Shown: in pieces, positions 17,940 to 27,829 of the stretch | How positions within the stretch are numbered: position 1 is the first letter of the stretch | How the letters are laid out: each line of letters starts with the position of its first letter | Source of the DNA: Hyphomicrobiales bacterium | GTDB lineage: Bacteria; Pseudomonadota; Alphaproteobacteria; Rhizobiales; Rhizobiaceae | NCBI GenBank assembly: GCA_021775415.1 | Contig: JAJFHV010000019.1 | Span: 62,001 to 126,000, forward strand | DNA: 64,000 nucleotides | Reading direction: 5' to 3' | Notes under the pieces: model-generated | The model's database searches: none | Told to the model about the DNA's origin: nothing | Seen by the model: the letters and a program-made list of their open reading frames with translations, nothing else | Position numbers and translations under genes: made by a program

Positions 17940-20477
17940 CTATTTCTTTTTCTTGCCACCCTTGGCAGCTTTTTCAGCGATCAGCACCAATGCTTCTTCC
18001 ATTGTCACTGCTTGCGGATCTTTGTCTTTTGGCAGGGTGGCATTTATTTTCGCATGATTCACATAGGGACCATACTTACCATCCTTGACGGTGACTGGAC
18101 CTTTAAGTTCAGGATGTTCACCAAGTTCCTTGAGTGCCGCTGCGCCACGGCGCCTGCCGCCACCCTTGGCCACTTTTTCAGCAATCACCGTGACAGCCCG
18201 ATTGAGGCCAACGGTGAAAACCTCTTCAACACTGTCAAGATTTGCATAGAGTCCATCATGCAGAACAAATGGGCCATAGCGGCCAATGCCTGCAGTTATC
18301 ATTTTGCCGGATTCTGGATGTTCACCCACGTCGCGTGGAAGCGCGATTAGCTGCATCGCTTTTTCATAGTCGATTTCCTGTGGGTCCCAACCTTTTGGGA
18401 TGCTCGCCCGCTTGCATTCTTTGCCTTCCCCACGCTGCACGTATGGACCAAAGCGACCGGTACGGAAGGTGATTTCTTCGTCAGTCTCCGGGTCGTTACC
18501 CAAAACCTTGGGTCCGTCATTGATGGCAGCGGCCTTTGCCTCTTCATCGGACTGACCAAGCTGTCTGGTGTAATTGCACTCGGGATAATTGGAGCAGCCG
18601 ATAAATGCACCGAACTTTCCGACTTTGAGACTCAATTGCCCTTCAGAGCAATTCGGACATGCACGGGGTTCAGAACCATCCTCACGCGGTGGAAATGCCA
18701 GGGGAGCCAACTCGACGTTGAGGGTATCCAGCACTTCGGTAACCCGCACGTCCTTGATTTCTTCAACACTTGCGGAAAATTGCGTCCAGAAATCACGCAA
18801 AACGTCTTTCCAGGACAATTCACCGGCAGAAATCTGGTCGAGCTGTTCTTCCAGATTGGCGGTGAAATCGTATTCGACATAGCGATTGAAAAAGCTTTCC
18901 AGGAAACTTGTTACAACGCGTCCTTTTGAGGCTGGCGTAAACCGGCGCTTTTCCAGTGTTACATAATCCCGATCCTGCAGGGTGGAGAGTACCGAGGCGT
19001 AGGTTGAAGGCCTTCCAATGCCCAGTTCTTCCATCTTGCGAATGAGTGAGGCTTCCGAATATCGTGGAGGCGGCTCTGTGAAGTGCTGTTTTGCTTCAAT
19101 ACTCTCGCGTTTGACGGCTTCGCCCTGGGCCATTGCCGGGAGGCGCTTGCCGTCTTCGTCTTCTTCGCCTTGCGGTTTTGCGGCTTCGTAAGCGGCGAGA
19201 AAACCATCAAACCGGACCACTGAACCATTGGCTCGCAGACGCGCCTGCTTACCGGAATTCTCGGCCAGGATGTCTACGGCGGTGCGATCAATTTCAGCCG
19301 ATGCCATCTGGCTTGCCATAGTGCGGCGCCAAATCAGGCCATACAGTTTTTTCTGGTCCTCATCGAGATGCTTGGCAACCGAATCCGGAATACGGGAAAT
19401 TTCGGTTGGACGGATCGCCTCGTGCGCTTCCTGAGCGTTCTTTGCTTTGCTTGAATAATAACGGGGTTTTTCCGGCACATGCCGGTCACTGTAGCTTTTT
19501 GCAATCTGGGAACGGATAGGGTCAATGGCTTCGGGAGCAACCTGCACGCCATCGGTACGCATATAAGTTATGAGGCCAACGGTCTCGCCACCAATATCAA
19601 TGCCTTCGTAAAGACGCTGCGCAACCTGCATGGTTTGCTTTGCGGAAAATCCGAACCAGCGGCTTGCATCCATCTGCAATGTTGATGTGGTGAAAGGCGC
19701 GTAAGGGTTGCGCTTGACGGGCTTGGGTTCAACTTTTTCGACGCTGAGGCTTGCGCCATCCAGCATTGTCTTGATTTCAGTTGCGAGCGCCTCGTTTGGA
19801 ATATCAAGGCGCTGAATTTTCTTGCCATCATATTCGGCAATTCGCGCTTCAAACTGCTTGTCCTCAAGGTTTGCAAGTGTCGCGATGATGGACCAGTACT
19901 CAACCGGCTGGAAGCGCTCAATCTCACCTTCGCGGTCGCAAATCAGGCGAAGTGATACGGATTGTACCCGACCAGCGGAGCGTGCACCCGGTAATTTGCG
20001 CCACAAAACCGGCGAAAGCGTAAAGCCTACAAGATAATCCAACGCGCGGCGTGCCAGATAGGCATCGACCAGCGGTTCATCAATCTGGCGCGGGTTGTCC
20101 ATTGCCTCAAGGACCGATTTCTTGGTGATCGCATTAAATACGACACGCTCAACCGGTTTGTCCTTGATGACTTTTTTATCGCGTAGAACTTGCAACACAT
20201 GCCAGGATATGGCTTCGCCTTCGCGATCGGGGTCAGTTGCGAGAATCAGTTTGTCGGCGTTCTTGACTGCCTTGGTGATGTCGCTCAACCGGGTTTTGGA
20301 TTTGCTATCCACAGCCCAGGACATCGCAAAATCTTCATCCGGTTTGACCGATCCATCTTTTGGCGGCAGGTCGCGGACGTGGCCATAGGAGGCCAGGACG
20401 GTAAAATCCTTGCCCAGATATTTGTTGATTGTCTTGGCCTTGGCGGGCGATTCTACAATAACAACGCTGTGCGACAT
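17940..20477 (-). CDS. topA: DNA topoisomerase I (type IA)
   Basis: An 845-residue enzyme that relaxes negative supercoils. The TOPRIM domain opens with VVIVESPAKAKTINKYLG and carries TDPDREGEAI (81-90). The catalytic Tyr305 lies in GLITYMRTDG. The C-terminal region has one four-cysteine zinc ribbon (CPNC...GCSNYPEC, about 595-620). Three repeats with an FGPYVQRGEG / YGPFVLHDG / YGPYVNHAK pattern follow, then a lysine-rich tail GGKKKK. The length is normal for alphaproteobacteria. The first gene of the topA-rnr-DUF983-Nudix-MFS run. Confidence 0.97.
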   Translation of the reverse strand: MSHSVVIVESPAKAKTINKYLGKDFTVLASYGHVRDLPPKDGSVKPDEDFAMSWAVDSKSKTRLSDITKAVKNADKLILATDPDREGEAISWHVLQVLRDKKVIKDKPVERVVFNAITKKSVLEAMDNPRQIDEPLVDAYLARRALDYLVGFTLSPVLWRKLPGARSAGRVQSVSLRLICDREGEIERFQPVEYWSIIATLANLEDKQFEARIAEYDGKKIQRLDIPNEALATEIKTMLDGASLSVEKVEPKPVKRNPYAPFTTSTLQMDASRWFGFSAKQTMQVAQRLYEGIDIGGETVGLITYMRTDGVQVAPEAIDPIRSQIAKSYSDRHVPEKPRYYSSKAKNAQEAHEAIRPTEISRIPDSVAKHLDEDQKKLYGLIWRRTMASQMASAEIDRTAVDILAENSGKQARLRANGSVVRFDGFLAAYEAAKPQGEEDEDGKRLPAMAQGEAVKRESIEAKQHFTEPPPRYSEASLIRKMEELGIGRPSTYASVLSTLQDRDYVTLEKRRFTPASKGRVVTSFLESFFNRYVEYDFTANLEEQLDQISAGELSWKDVLRDFWTQFSASVEEIKDVRVTEVLDTLNVELAPLAFPPREDGSEPRACPNCSEGQLSLKVGKFGAFIGCSNYPECNYTRQLGQSDEEAKAAAINDGPKVLGNDPETDEEITFRTGRFGPYVQRGEGKECKRASIPKGWDPQEIDYEKAMQLIALPRDVGEHPESGKMITAGIGRYGPFVLHDGLYANLDSVEEVFTVGLNRAVTVIAEKVAKGGGRRRGAAALKELGEHPELKGPVTVKDGKYGPYVNHAKINATLPKDKDPQAVTMEEALVLIAEKAAKGGKKKK

Positions 20478-20635
20478 GTTTAAAAACCGTGATGCTGACT
20501 TCGGGGCAATATTTCAATTCGATGTGTGCAAACAGGGAAATGCCCCAATCGGCGGCTCTTGCATTGGACAGGCTTTCGTCAATCGTCAACCCCAAAATTG
20601 AAATCAGGGCGTAAGAAAACAGGAATTTCACTTAA

Positions 20636-20675
20636 TAAGTGTGTATTGACAATATACACTTATAGATACTATCCT
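20636..20675 (+). promoter_or_regulatory. Promoter embedded in a 27-bp palindrome
   Basis: Positions 20636-20662 form an almost perfect palindrome: TAAGTGT and ACACTTA outer arms, TATTG and CAATA inner arms, one mismatched pair and a 1-base centre. The centre contains TTGACA (20646-20651). With an 18-bp spacer, TATCCT follows at 20670-20675, giving a credible sigma70 promoter that reads towards the small gene at 20818. A palindrome over a -35 box is the usual arrangement of a repressor operator. The rest of the 337-bp gap to topA holds no other clear element. Confidence 0.5.
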
Positions 20676-20736
20676 GATTTCACATTGTTACTATGTGCGG
20701 GACGCATTTTATTCTTCTGCAATAGGTAGGTCGAAG

Positions 20737-20778
20737 ATGGCGTTCTTACAACAATGCGTTTCATTTTGGGCGGTTTAA
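20737..20778 (+). CDS. Possible 13-codon leader peptide
   Basis: A short ORF (MAFLQQCVSFWAV) in the leader of the small gene at 20818. The same GGTAGGTC sequence precedes both this ATG and the GTG of the downstream gene. That duplication of the ribosome-binding context is the only support. It may be chance. Confidence 0.2.
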   Translation: MAFLQQCVSFWAV

Positions 20779-20817
20779 CAGCTGTGGGGCAGGGACAGCG
20801 GAACAGGTAGGTCCGTG

Positions 20818-21054
20818 GTGAATCAGAACGTCCCTCTTTTGGATAAGACTCCATCGTTTGCAGATTTTGACCGGTTTAACCAAATAGACCGGCAAACCCG
20901 TTTGCTCTATCTCATGGAACTGCTTGCTGAGCTGCGCAATCAGGCGTTGTCACTCAATGAAAAAACCCTGGCTTATCTGATTGAGATGTCGGTACTTGAG
21001 GCGGTTCAGTTAAGAGAAATTGAAGAGTTTCAACGCAAGCTTCCTGCGGATTGA
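20818..21054 (+). CDS. 78-residue hypothetical helical protein
   Basis: A small soluble protein, predicted all-helical, with a mixed charged and hydrophobic pattern (RLLYLMELLAELRNQ, TLAYLIEMSVLEAVQLREIEEF). It has no cysteine and no TM segment. Two GTG codons are adjacent; the second (20818) has TAGG at a better spacing. The amphipathic helices suggest a dimer or a protein-protein module. The family is not recognised. It is convergent with dprA, 27 bp away, and is the only gene reached by the palindromic promoter at 20636. Confidence 0.55.
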   Translation: MNQNVPLLDKTPSFADFDRFNQIDRQTRLLYLMELLAELRNQALSLNEKTLAYLIEMSVLEAVQLREIEEFQRKLPAD

Positions 21055-21081
21055 TGCGTGTCGGGCATATTGAGTTGGCAG

Positions 21082-22239
21082 TTATCCCAATTGCAATGAC
21101 ACCCGATTACCAGCATGTCGTTCCAGCCTGCCTGCCAGGTCCAATTCCATTAATACCAGTTGTACTTGTCCTGGCGTTGCGCCGGTAAAACGAATGATGT
21201 CATCAATTTCGCTGGGGGAGGGACCAAGCGCGGAGATTATTGCCTGCCGCAGTCGCTCGTCGGTATTTTCCGGCGCCAGGGGTTCGCTCTCATAGGTATT
21301 GTCATCTTCGTCCGCGCCATGAGTTCTGTTTTCGACTGTTGGGTCGAGCGGCGCAAGCGCATCGAGAACATCTTCTATTGCGGTTACCAGCGTGGCGCCT
21401 TGTTTGATCAGGCCATTGGTGCCTTCACTACGTGGATCAAGCGGTGAGCCGGGAACAGCCAGCACCAGTCTGCCCATCTCGTTGGCGAGCCGGGCCGTAA
21501 TCAGTGAGCCGGACCGCTTGGCTGCTTCCACAACGATAACAGCAGAAGCGAGACCGGTGATGATGCGATTGCGACGGGGAAAGTCTTTTGATCGTGGTTG
21601 CCAGCCAATTGGCATTTCCGAAACCACCGCGCCGCCATGATCCAGAATTTCACCGGCAAGCTCACGGTTTTCTTCAGGAAATACGTAATCAACACCTCCA
21701 GCAAATACGGCGATGGTGCCATGTTCCAGAGCAGCTTTATGCGCGGCCGTATCAATGCCGCGGGCAAGGCCGGACACAACCGCATAATCTGCTTCACCCA
21801 ATTGGTTGGAAAGTCTTTGCGCGAGCTTCATTCCAGAAATGGACGCGTTGCGCGATCCGACCATGGCAACGGCTTTTCGCGAAAGGATTTCTGACTTACC
21901 CTTCACGCACAAAAGCGGCGGGCATTGATCCGCATTGCGCAACAGGGGCGGATAGTCCGCTTCACCCATGGCAATGTAGCGGGCACCCGCATCCGCACAT
22001 TTTACAAGTTCGCGCTCTGCATCTTCTACGGTGCATACCTTGATGCGTGCCGCTGCACCGCCGCGCAAGGCAAGTTCCGGAAGGGCATCAATGGCCGCCG
22101 AGGCTGTCCCGTAATGTGAAATCAGATCCCGAAAGGTTGCCGGACCGACATTTTGGCTCCTAATCAACCGAAGCCAGTTGAGCCTTTGGTCGTCTGACAA
22201 CGAAAAGTAGCGTTTACCGGGATCAAGCGGCTGGTCCAT
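21082..22239 (-). CDS. dprA: DNA-processing protein DprA
   Basis: A 385-residue ssDNA-binding, RecA-loading protein of natural transformation. A SAM-like N-terminal domain (NWLRLIRSQNVGPATFRDLI) precedes the Rossmann-fold DprA/Smf domain with AMVGSRNASISGMKLA, VVSGLARGIDTAAHKAAL, GGVDYVFPEEN, FPRRNRIITGL and KRSGSLITARLANEMGR. A winged-helix C-terminal domain follows (SEIDDIIRFTGATPGQVQLVLMELDLAGRLER). The ATG at 22239 is preferred; an in-frame GTG at 22263 lies within plsY. The start overlaps or closely follows the end of plsY. Confidence 0.94.
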   Translation of the reverse strand: MDQPLDPGKRYFSLSDDQRLNWLRLIRSQNVGPATFRDLISHYGTASAAIDALPELALRGGAAARIKVCTVEDAERELVKCADAGARYIAMGEADYPPLLRNADQCPPLLCVKGKSEILSRKAVAMVGSRNASISGMKLAQRLSNQLGEADYAVVSGLARGIDTAAHKAALEHGTIAVFAGGVDYVFPEENRELAGEILDHGGAVVSEMPIGWQPRSKDFPRRNRIITGLASAVIVVEAAKRSGSLITARLANEMGRLVLAVPGSPLDPRSEGTNGLIKQGATLVTAIEDVLDALAPLDPTVENRTHGADEDDNTYESEPLAPENTDERLRQAIISALGPSPSEIDDIIRFTGATPGQVQLVLMELDLAGRLERHAGNRVSLQLG

Positions 22240-22249
22240 CAAGTTACGC

Positions 22250-22864
22250 TCACCGGCTGCCACCTATCCGGCCTTCCTGGCCTTTAACAAGGCGGACAAT
22301 GTTTTGATGGTGACGAACCCACAAGATCAGGGTCAGCAGAACAAACAGCTCCATCAATTGTGCCATCCCGGTGTAATAGAGGGCGATGCAAACTGCGACA
22401 CTGGCAATCAGTGCGGCGAGGGAAGAGTATCGGGTAACCACGGCGCTGACGAGCCAAACGACCCCGAATACCAGGGCGATTTTCCAGGTAAAGCCGAGCA
22501 GAATGCCAATATAGGTCGCAACACCCTTGCCGCCCTTGAATCCAAGCCAGACGGGGAAACAGTGGCCAATGAAGGCGCCAAGTCCCGCAATCACAGCCAC
22601 ATCCGGTCCGTACATCTTTGCAAGTACTACGGCGAGCGTGCCTTTTAAGAGATCGCCCAGCAGAGTTGCTGCCGCAATCATCTTGTTGCCAGTACGCAAT
22701 ACATTGGTCGCACCAATGTTGCCGGAGCCGATCTTGCGTACGTCTCCAAGGCCGGCCACCCGCGTCAAGATCAGGCCAAAAGGAATTGACCCCAGCAGAT
22801 ATCCGAATGCGAGTGCTGCCAAATAATACGGCGCAGCATTTGCCCAGCTGATTGGATCCGGCAT
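22250..22864 (-). CDS. plsY: Glycerol-3-phosphate acyltransferase PlsY
   Basis: A 204-residue integral membrane acyltransferase that moves the acyl group from acyl-phosphate to glycerol-3-phosphate, the first step of phospholipid synthesis. The signature loops are [11 protein letters not shown] near residue 27, [14 protein letters not shown] near 48 and [18 protein letters not shown] near 100. It has at least five hydrophobic helices. It follows pyrX by 16 bp and runs into dprA, so it probably belongs to the pyrB-pyrX-plsY-dprA transcript. Confidence 0.95.
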   Translation of the reverse strand: MPDPISWANAAPYYLAALAFGYLLGSIPFGLILTRVAGLGDVRKIGSGNIGATNVLRTGNKMIAAATLLGDLLKGTLAVVLAKMYGPDVAVIAGLGAFIGHCFPVWLGFKGGKGVATYIGILLGFTWKIALVFGVVWLVSAVVTRYSSLAALIASVAVCIALYYTGMAQLMELFVLLTLILWVRHHQNIVRLVKGQEGRIGGSR

Positions 22865-22880
22865 TTACAGTCTCTCTGAA

Positions 22881-24182
22881 TTACCCACACTCTTGGTAGA
22901 TAGTGCGTCCAGCGACCAGCGTTTGCAAGATTTTTCCGCTGAAGCGTTCTCCTTCAAACGGCGTGTTCTTGGAACGGGATACGATATTTTCCTCACGGAT
23001 AACGAATGGAATATCCAGATCGGCAATGACAATGTCAGCATCCTTACCTGGTTTCAGGCTGCCCCCGGGAAGGCCGAAGATCCGCGCCGGCCTTGTAGAC
23101 ATTGCATCGATCAATCGCGACAATCCAACCTCTCCATTGTGATAAAGACGCAGAGCTGCCGAGAACAACGTCTCAAGACCGATAGCACCTTCAGCGGCTT
23201 CCTCGAACGGGTGACGTTTGGTGTCTGCGTCGTGGGGGTCATGGCTTGAGACTATGATGTCGATTGTGCCGTCTGCGAGTGCGGCAATCATTGCATTGCG
23301 ATCGTCTTCGGAACGCAAGGGTGGAGCCAGCCTCAAATAAGTGCGGTAACGGCCGACATCATTTTCATTGAGTGAAAGGTGGTTGATTGAAATTCCGCAG
23401 GTAACGTTATGGCCCTGCTTCTTGTAGGTAGAGATCGCATCGGCTGAATCCGATGTCGAAATTTTTGCTGCGTGGTAATTGCCACTCGTAAGGGCTGCAA
23501 TTCGCAAGTCGCGCTCAAGGGCGATGATTTCTGCCTCACGTGGAATGCCAGGCAATCCCAAATGAGTTGCATTGATCCCCTCGTTCATAACACCGTTGGA
23601 AGACAGATCCGGGTCGAGCGTCTCCTTGGAGATAACAAGGCCGAAGTCTCTGGCGTAGGTAAGGGCGCGCCGGAACGTCAGATTGTTTCGGATCGAGCGC
23701 TTGCCCTCGGTGAGCATGACCGCACCAGCTTCCTGCAAAAGCCCGAACTCGGTAAGCTCCTGGCCTTTGAAGCCCTTGGTGATGGCGGCGGAAGGATAAA
23801 TCCGTACTTGTGCATCATCGCGTGCGGCTCTTCTCACAAAGTCTACCAATGAGACATCGTCGATCACCGGATCCGTCTCGGGCATCATGATGAAGCTCGT
23901 AACCCCACCCGCTGCGGCGGCTTTACTAGCAGAGGCGATGGTTTCGCGGTGTTCGCTGCCCGGTTCTCCGACATAGACCCGCGCGTCGACAAGACCCGGA
24001 AAGATGTGCTTGCCCTTTGCGTCAATTATTTCCGCGCCTTCTGGAGCGTCGATCTTCGATGTTCCGGCATTCACCGCGTCGACCTTGCCGTTCGACAGCA
24101 GAAGCGATGCCGGGCCGTCTATGTCCTGTGAGGGATCAACGAGATGGCCACCCGTTATAAGCGTCTTGACTGCCTTAGGCAT
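22881..24182 (-). CDS. pyrX: Dihydroorotase-like protein, probably non-catalytic (PyrX type)
   Basis: A 433-residue amidohydrolase-fold protein that aligns along its length with class I dihydroorotases. The metal-binding HxH that should follow the first strand is replaced: the sequence reads [15 protein letters not shown] instead of a DxHxHxRxPG motif. The later catalytic aspartate region reads [10 protein letters not shown] rather than the usual TDHAPH. This matches rhizobial PyrX/PyrC-like proteins, where an inactive homologue partners PyrB structurally. The ATG at 24182 has GGAGG upstream and overlaps pyrB by 8 bp. A true dihydroorotase should be elsewhere in the genome. Confidence 0.85.
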   Translation of the reverse strand: MPKAVKTLITGGHLVDPSQDIDGPASLLLSNGKVDAVNAGTSKIDAPEGAEIIDAKGKHIFPGLVDARVYVGEPGSEHRETIASASKAAAAGGVTSFIMMPETDPVIDDVSLVDFVRRAARDDAQVRIYPSAAITKGFKGQELTEFGLLQEAGAVMLTEGKRSIRNNLTFRRALTYARDFGLVISKETLDPDLSSNGVMNEGINATHLGLPGIPREAEIIALERDLRIAALTSGNYHAAKISTSDSADAISTYKKQGHNVTCGISINHLSLNENDVGRYRTYLRLAPPLRSEDDRNAMIAALADGTIDIIVSSHDPHDADTKRHPFEEAAEGAIGLETLFSAALRLYHNGEVGLSRLIDAMSTRPARIFGLPGGSLKPGKDADIVIADLDIPFVIREENIVSRSKNTPFEGERFSGKILQTLVAGRTIYQECG

Positions 24183-25134
24183 TTGCGCCTCCATTTGCGA
24201 TCAGTGCTTCAATCAGAGCCATACGTACGGCAACGCCCATTTCCACCTGGGCTTCAATGACGCTTTGGGCGCCATCGGCAACTTGAGATGAAATTTCAAC
24301 ACCACGGTTCATGGGCCCTGGATGCATTACCAAAGCATCCGGTTTGGCATATGCGAGCTTTTCGTTATCCAGTCCGTAAAAGCGAAAATACTCACGCACG
24401 GATGGTACAAGTGCCCCCGCCATGCGCTCTCGCTGAAGGCGCAACATCATCACCACGTCGACGTCCTTCAGACCATCTTCCATCTTGCGGAATACTTCGA
24501 CGCCTAGCTGATCGATGCCATTGGGAAGTAGTGTTGATGGAGCCACGACCCGGACGCGTGCACCCATTGCGTTGAGCAAAATGATGTTTGAGCGGGCGAC
24601 ACGGGAATGCAAAATATCACCGCATATCGCAATAGTGAGACCCTCCAGCCGGTTCTTGTAACGCTTGATCGTCAAGGCATCGAGCAGCGCCTGTGTGGGA
24701 TGTTCGTGTGAACCATCACCAGCGTTGATCACTGAACAGCCAACCTTGTTGGCAAGCAGTTCAACCGCACCAGCCGACTGGTGACGTACCACCAGCAAAT
24801 CCGGCTGCATGGCATTCAATGTCATCGCGGTGTCGATCAGGGTTTCTCCCTTTTTGACCGACGAGGATGCGACCGACATGTTCATCACATCCGCACCGAG
24901 CCGCTTGCCGGCTAATTCGAAGGAAGATTGAGTGCGGGTGGACGCTTCAAAAAACAGGTTGATTTGGGTGCGGCCGCGCAGCACGGCTTTCTTTTTTTCC
25001 TGCTGGCGGGAGACAGAAACCGCATCATTTGCCAGCTCCAAAAGTTGGGTAATTTCCACAGCAGTAAGATCGGCAATGCCAAGCAAATGCCGTTGGGCGA
25101 ACCGTGCGCCGGGAATTTTGTTTTCAGTTGTCAT
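24175..25134 (-). CDS. pyrB: Aspartate carbamoyltransferase catalytic subunit
   Basis: A 319-residue transcarbamoylase for the committed step of pyrimidine synthesis (carbamoyl phosphate plus aspartate). The carbamoyl-phosphate loop [25 protein letters not shown], and [10 protein letters not shown] and [13 protein letters not shown] of the aspartate domain are all present. An in-frame start at 25173 would add 13 unconserved residues, so the ATG at 25134 is used. No pyrI regulatory gene is nearby. The overlap with the PyrX gene supports a PyrB-PyrX complex as known in other bacteria. Confidence 0.96.
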   Translation of the reverse strand: MTTENKIPGARFAQRHLLGIADLTAVEITQLLELANDAVSVSRQQEKKKAVLRGRTQINLFFEASTRTQSSFELAGKRLGADVMNMSVASSSVKKGETLIDTAMTLNAMQPDLLVVRHQSAGAVELLANKVGCSVINAGDGSHEHPTQALLDALTIKRYKNRLEGLTIAICGDILHSRVARSNIILLNAMGARVRVVAPSTLLPNGIDQLGVEVFRKMEDGLKDVDVVMMLRLQRERMAGALVPSVREYFRFYGLDNEKLAYAKPDALVMHPGPMNRGVEISSQVADGAQSVIEAQVEMGVAVRMALIEALIANGGANA

Positions 25135-25394
25135 TAAAAGCCCAGCTATAGGGGCGGTTTGCCGATTTAACAAGCCCCGTTTCGCATCATTTCATGGTTT
25201 GCTGGTGGATAGCTAATGGAATATGATAATCGGTGCGCAAGGCAACCATTTAACATGCAATTTATGTCTGTTTGCATCCAGCATCTGGTCCAATGAATTG
25301 TGCTAATTGGAACCATCTGGCTCTACCCAACAGAAAAACTTGCGGTGATGATGATTGTCAGATAGCAGGCACACCAAATTTATGGAGACCAGTC

Positions 25395-26783
25395 ATGAAT
25401 GAGCAAATCAACCAGAATGACATTAGCCACGTGGTTGAAGCCGACAAGGCGCATGTATGGCACCACCTTGTCCAACACGCAAAGTTTGACACGGTCGATC
25501 CCAACATAATTGTTGAAGGCAAGGGTATGCGGGTCTGGAACCAGGCCGGTCGGGAATTCGTCGATGCGGTTTCTGGGGGTGTTTGGACTGTTAACGTCGG
25601 CTATGGCCGGGAAAGCATCGCCAATGCGGTTCGTGACCAGCTGATGAAAATGAACTATTTTGCCGGTTCCGCGGGAAGCATTCCGGGCGCTCTTTTTGCT
25701 GAAAAGCTGATTGAAAAAATGCCGGGCATGAGCCGCGTTTATTATTCAAACTCGGGTTCTGAGGCGAACGAGAAATGCTTCAAGATTGTGCGCCAGATCG
25801 CACACAACAAATATGGTGGCAAGAAACACAAGATTCTTTACCGCGAGCGCGACTATCACGGCACAACCATTGCCACCCTTTCAGCTGGTGGCCAGGACGA
25901 ACGCAAGGGGCAATACGGCCCGTTTACGCCAGGCTTTGTGGAGGTTCCGCATTGTCTTGAGTACCGCTCCCAGTGGGGTGAGGTGGACGATTATGGTATT
26001 CGCGCTGCAAATGCGATTGAGGAAGTCATCCTGCGTGAAGGGCCCGATACGGTTGGTGCACTCTGCCTGGAGCCGGTGACAGCCGGCGGCGGTGTCATCA
26101 CGCCACCGGAAGGTTATTGGGAGCGCGTTCAGGAAATCTGCAAGAAGTATGATATTCTGCTGCACATCGACGAAGTTGTGTGTGGCATGGGTCGTACCGG
26201 TACCTGGTTCGGTTACCAGCATTACGGCATCGAGCCAGACATGGTGACCATGGCGAAAGGCGTTGCATCCGGTTATGCGGCGATTTCCTGCACGGTCACA
26301 ACGGAAGCAGTCTTCCAGATGTTCAAGGCGGACCCAAGCGATCCGATGAGCTATTTCCGGGACATCTCCACCTTTGGTGGTTGTACGGCGGGCCCGGCAG
26401 CAGCACTTGAGAACATGCGCATTCTTGAAGATGAAAATCTGCTCGAAAACACCACTTCGATGGGCGATTACCTGATTGAAAAGCTTGAAGAACTCAAAGC
26501 CAAGCATCCGATCATTGGTGATGTGCGTGGCAAGGGCTTGTTCTGCGGTGCGGAACTGGTCAAGGACCGCGATACGCGTGAGCCGGTTGAAGAAAGCGTT
26601 TCGCAAGCAATTGTTGGGGCATGCATGGCCAATGACGGTGTGATCATCGGGGTGACAAATCGCTCGCTCAAGGGTTTTAACAACACCTTGTGCCTGAGCC
26701 CGGCGCTCATCTGTACCAAGAGCGATCTGGACCAGATCGCCGAGAGTATCGACACCGCCATTACGCAGGTAGCTGCTGGCTAA
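25395..26783 (+). CDS. tpa: Taurine-pyruvate aminotransferase
   Basis: A 462-residue class III PLP aminotransferase very like the Tpa enzymes of marine alphaproteobacteria, which turn taurine and pyruvate into sulfoacetaldehyde and alanine. Typical stretches are HVWHHLVQH, VWTVNVGYGRESIANAV, YYSNSGSEANEK, the PLP-lysine motif TMAKGVASGYAA, and FRDISTFGGCTAGPAAAL. The ATG at 25395 follows GGAGACC; the open frame upstream to 25272 is not conserved. No xsc, tau transporter or tauR gene lies within the window, so the rest of the pathway must be elsewhere or the substrate differs. It ends at a strong terminator. Confidence 0.82.
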   Translation: MNEQINQNDISHVVEADKAHVWHHLVQHAKFDTVDPNIIVEGKGMRVWNQAGREFVDAVSGGVWTVNVGYGRESIANAVRDQLMKMNYFAGSAGSIPGALFAEKLIEKMPGMSRVYYSNSGSEANEKCFKIVRQIAHNKYGGKKHKILYRERDYHGTTIATLSAGGQDERKGQYGPFTPGFVEVPHCLEYRSQWGEVDDYGIRAANAIEEVILREGPDTVGALCLEPVTAGGGVITPPEGYWERVQEICKKYDILLHIDEVVCGMGRTGTWFGYQHYGIEPDMVTMAKGVASGYAAISCTVTTEAVFQMFKADPSDPMSYFRDISTFGGCTAGPAAALENMRILEDENLLENTTSMGDYLIEKLEELKAKHPIIGDVRGKGLFCGAELVKDRDTREPVEESVSQAIVGACMANDGVIIGVTNRSLKGFNNTLCLSPALICTKSDLDQIAESIDTAITQVAAG

Positions 26784-26808
26784 CGACCCAAAACTTACAG
26801 TGTTTAAG

Positions 26809-26840
26809 GCGCGTGATCATGTCGGTCACGCGCTTTTTTT
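26809..26840 (+). terminator. Intrinsic terminator after tpa
   Basis: Perfect 8-bp stem (GCGCGTGA and TCACGCGC) with a 9-base loop, followed at once by a run of seven T, 26 bp past the tpa stop. Confidence 0.92.
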
Positions 26841-26975
26841 ATGTGTGGTTTATGGGGGTAGATGGATTTCGTAGCTCTCGTTCGCTCATGACCCAATGCA
26901 CGGATGGGGTTAACAAACATCTGCCGAATCAGCTACTTACTGGCTGGTGTGGGCAAACTGATGCTTGGGAATACC

Positions 26976-27755
26976 ATGGCGACAGGATACTGGCCCCGCG
27001 TTTTCATATTTGCAACGCTAATTGCTTCGTGTTTAGGTTCGTTCGCATTTTCCGCAGCGGCGGAAGAATTACTACCAAATCCAGATGACCGCAGGTCTAG
27101 CTTCGATAGTCGCTGGACCGGAATTTACATTGGTGGGCATATTGGAGTTCATGACATTGACACGATAGGCATTTTCGATGCCTTCGAGCCAGGCGGTGGA
27201 ATACCCGACCTGAGTAATCTTGGTGACAGTGGTGCACACAGAGGTGTCCAGGCCGGAGTCAATTTTCAATGGCACCACATTTTCTTAGGCGTTGAGGCAG
27301 ATGCGAGTTGGGGCGGGTTCAACCAGTCTTACACTACAATCCAAGACGGCTCAGCTTCGGAAGCTTTTCTTCTAAGCTATCCTATCGTCGGTAATCTTGA
27401 TTACCTTGCAACGATCCGTGGTCGAATGGGTTTTGATACTTCCGGTTTGAGCGGATTTGAATCACTGCTCTATTTGACCGCAGGTGTGGCGTTCACGACA
27501 TTTGAAATGGATATTGCAGATGGTCGCAGCATGGTCGAATTTGATGCAATGGGAATAGTTTTTGGTGGGGGAGTTGAATGGGCGCTTTCAGACCAGTGGT
27601 CACTGAGAGCTGAATACCTGCATTACGATTTCGACGAGCGATTGGATATCGCAAGTGTGGCTATTTCAGGCATCTTTGATGCCAATGCAGGAAATTTTGT
27701 AACACTCGACAACATTGATATCTTCAGGATTGCGCTGAACTATAGATTCTACTGA
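26976..27755 (+). CDS. Outer-membrane beta-barrel protein (Omp25/RopB-like)
   Basis: A 259-residue secreted protein with a signal peptide (FIFATLIASCLGSFAFSAAA). The mature part starts with a polar stretch and then WTGIYIGGHIGV, the opening strand of 8-strand OMP_b-brl barrels. GVQAGVNFQWHHIFLGVEADASWG, YLATIRGRMGF, LYLTAGVAFTTFEM and WSLRAEYLHYDF continue the barrel. It ends in NYRFY, a C-terminal Phe/Tyr insertion signal for BAM. Several starts are possible (26904, 26961, 26976); the last has GGGA at good spacing. It lies alone behind the tpa terminator. Confidence 0.75.
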   Translation: MATGYWPRVFIFATLIASCLGSFAFSAAAEELLPNPDDRRSSFDSRWTGIYIGGHIGVHDIDTIGIFDAFEPGGGIPDLSNLGDSGAHRGVQAGVNFQWHHIFLGVEADASWGGFNQSYTTIQDGSASEAFLLSYPIVGNLDYLATIRGRMGFDTSGLSGFESLLYLTAGVAFTTFEMDIADGRSMVEFDAMGIVFGGGVEWALSDQWSLRAEYLHYDFDERLDIASVAISGIFDANAGNFVTLDNIDIFRIALNYRFY

Positions 27756-27773
27756 TAATCGAATGGTAGCACG

Positions 27774-27800
27774 ACTTCCGCTTATGACCCAAAGCAGATA
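27774..27800. repeat. Degenerate dispersed repeat, copy A
   Basis: The sequence TTCCGCTTATGACCCAAAGC resembles a second copy at 29718 on the far side of the cyclase gene. From memory, this motif (reverse TTTGGGTCATAAGCGGAA) recurs in alphaproteobacterial intergenic regions, but that was not checked. Its function is unknown. Confidence 0.35.
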
Positions 27801-27829
27801 TTTGAATGTAAGATTAGTTTAGCCCGCAC

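Noticed and set aside
25881-26606. A 241-codon minus-strand ORF
   Set aside because: It is fully antisense to tpa, which has clear family motifs throughout.
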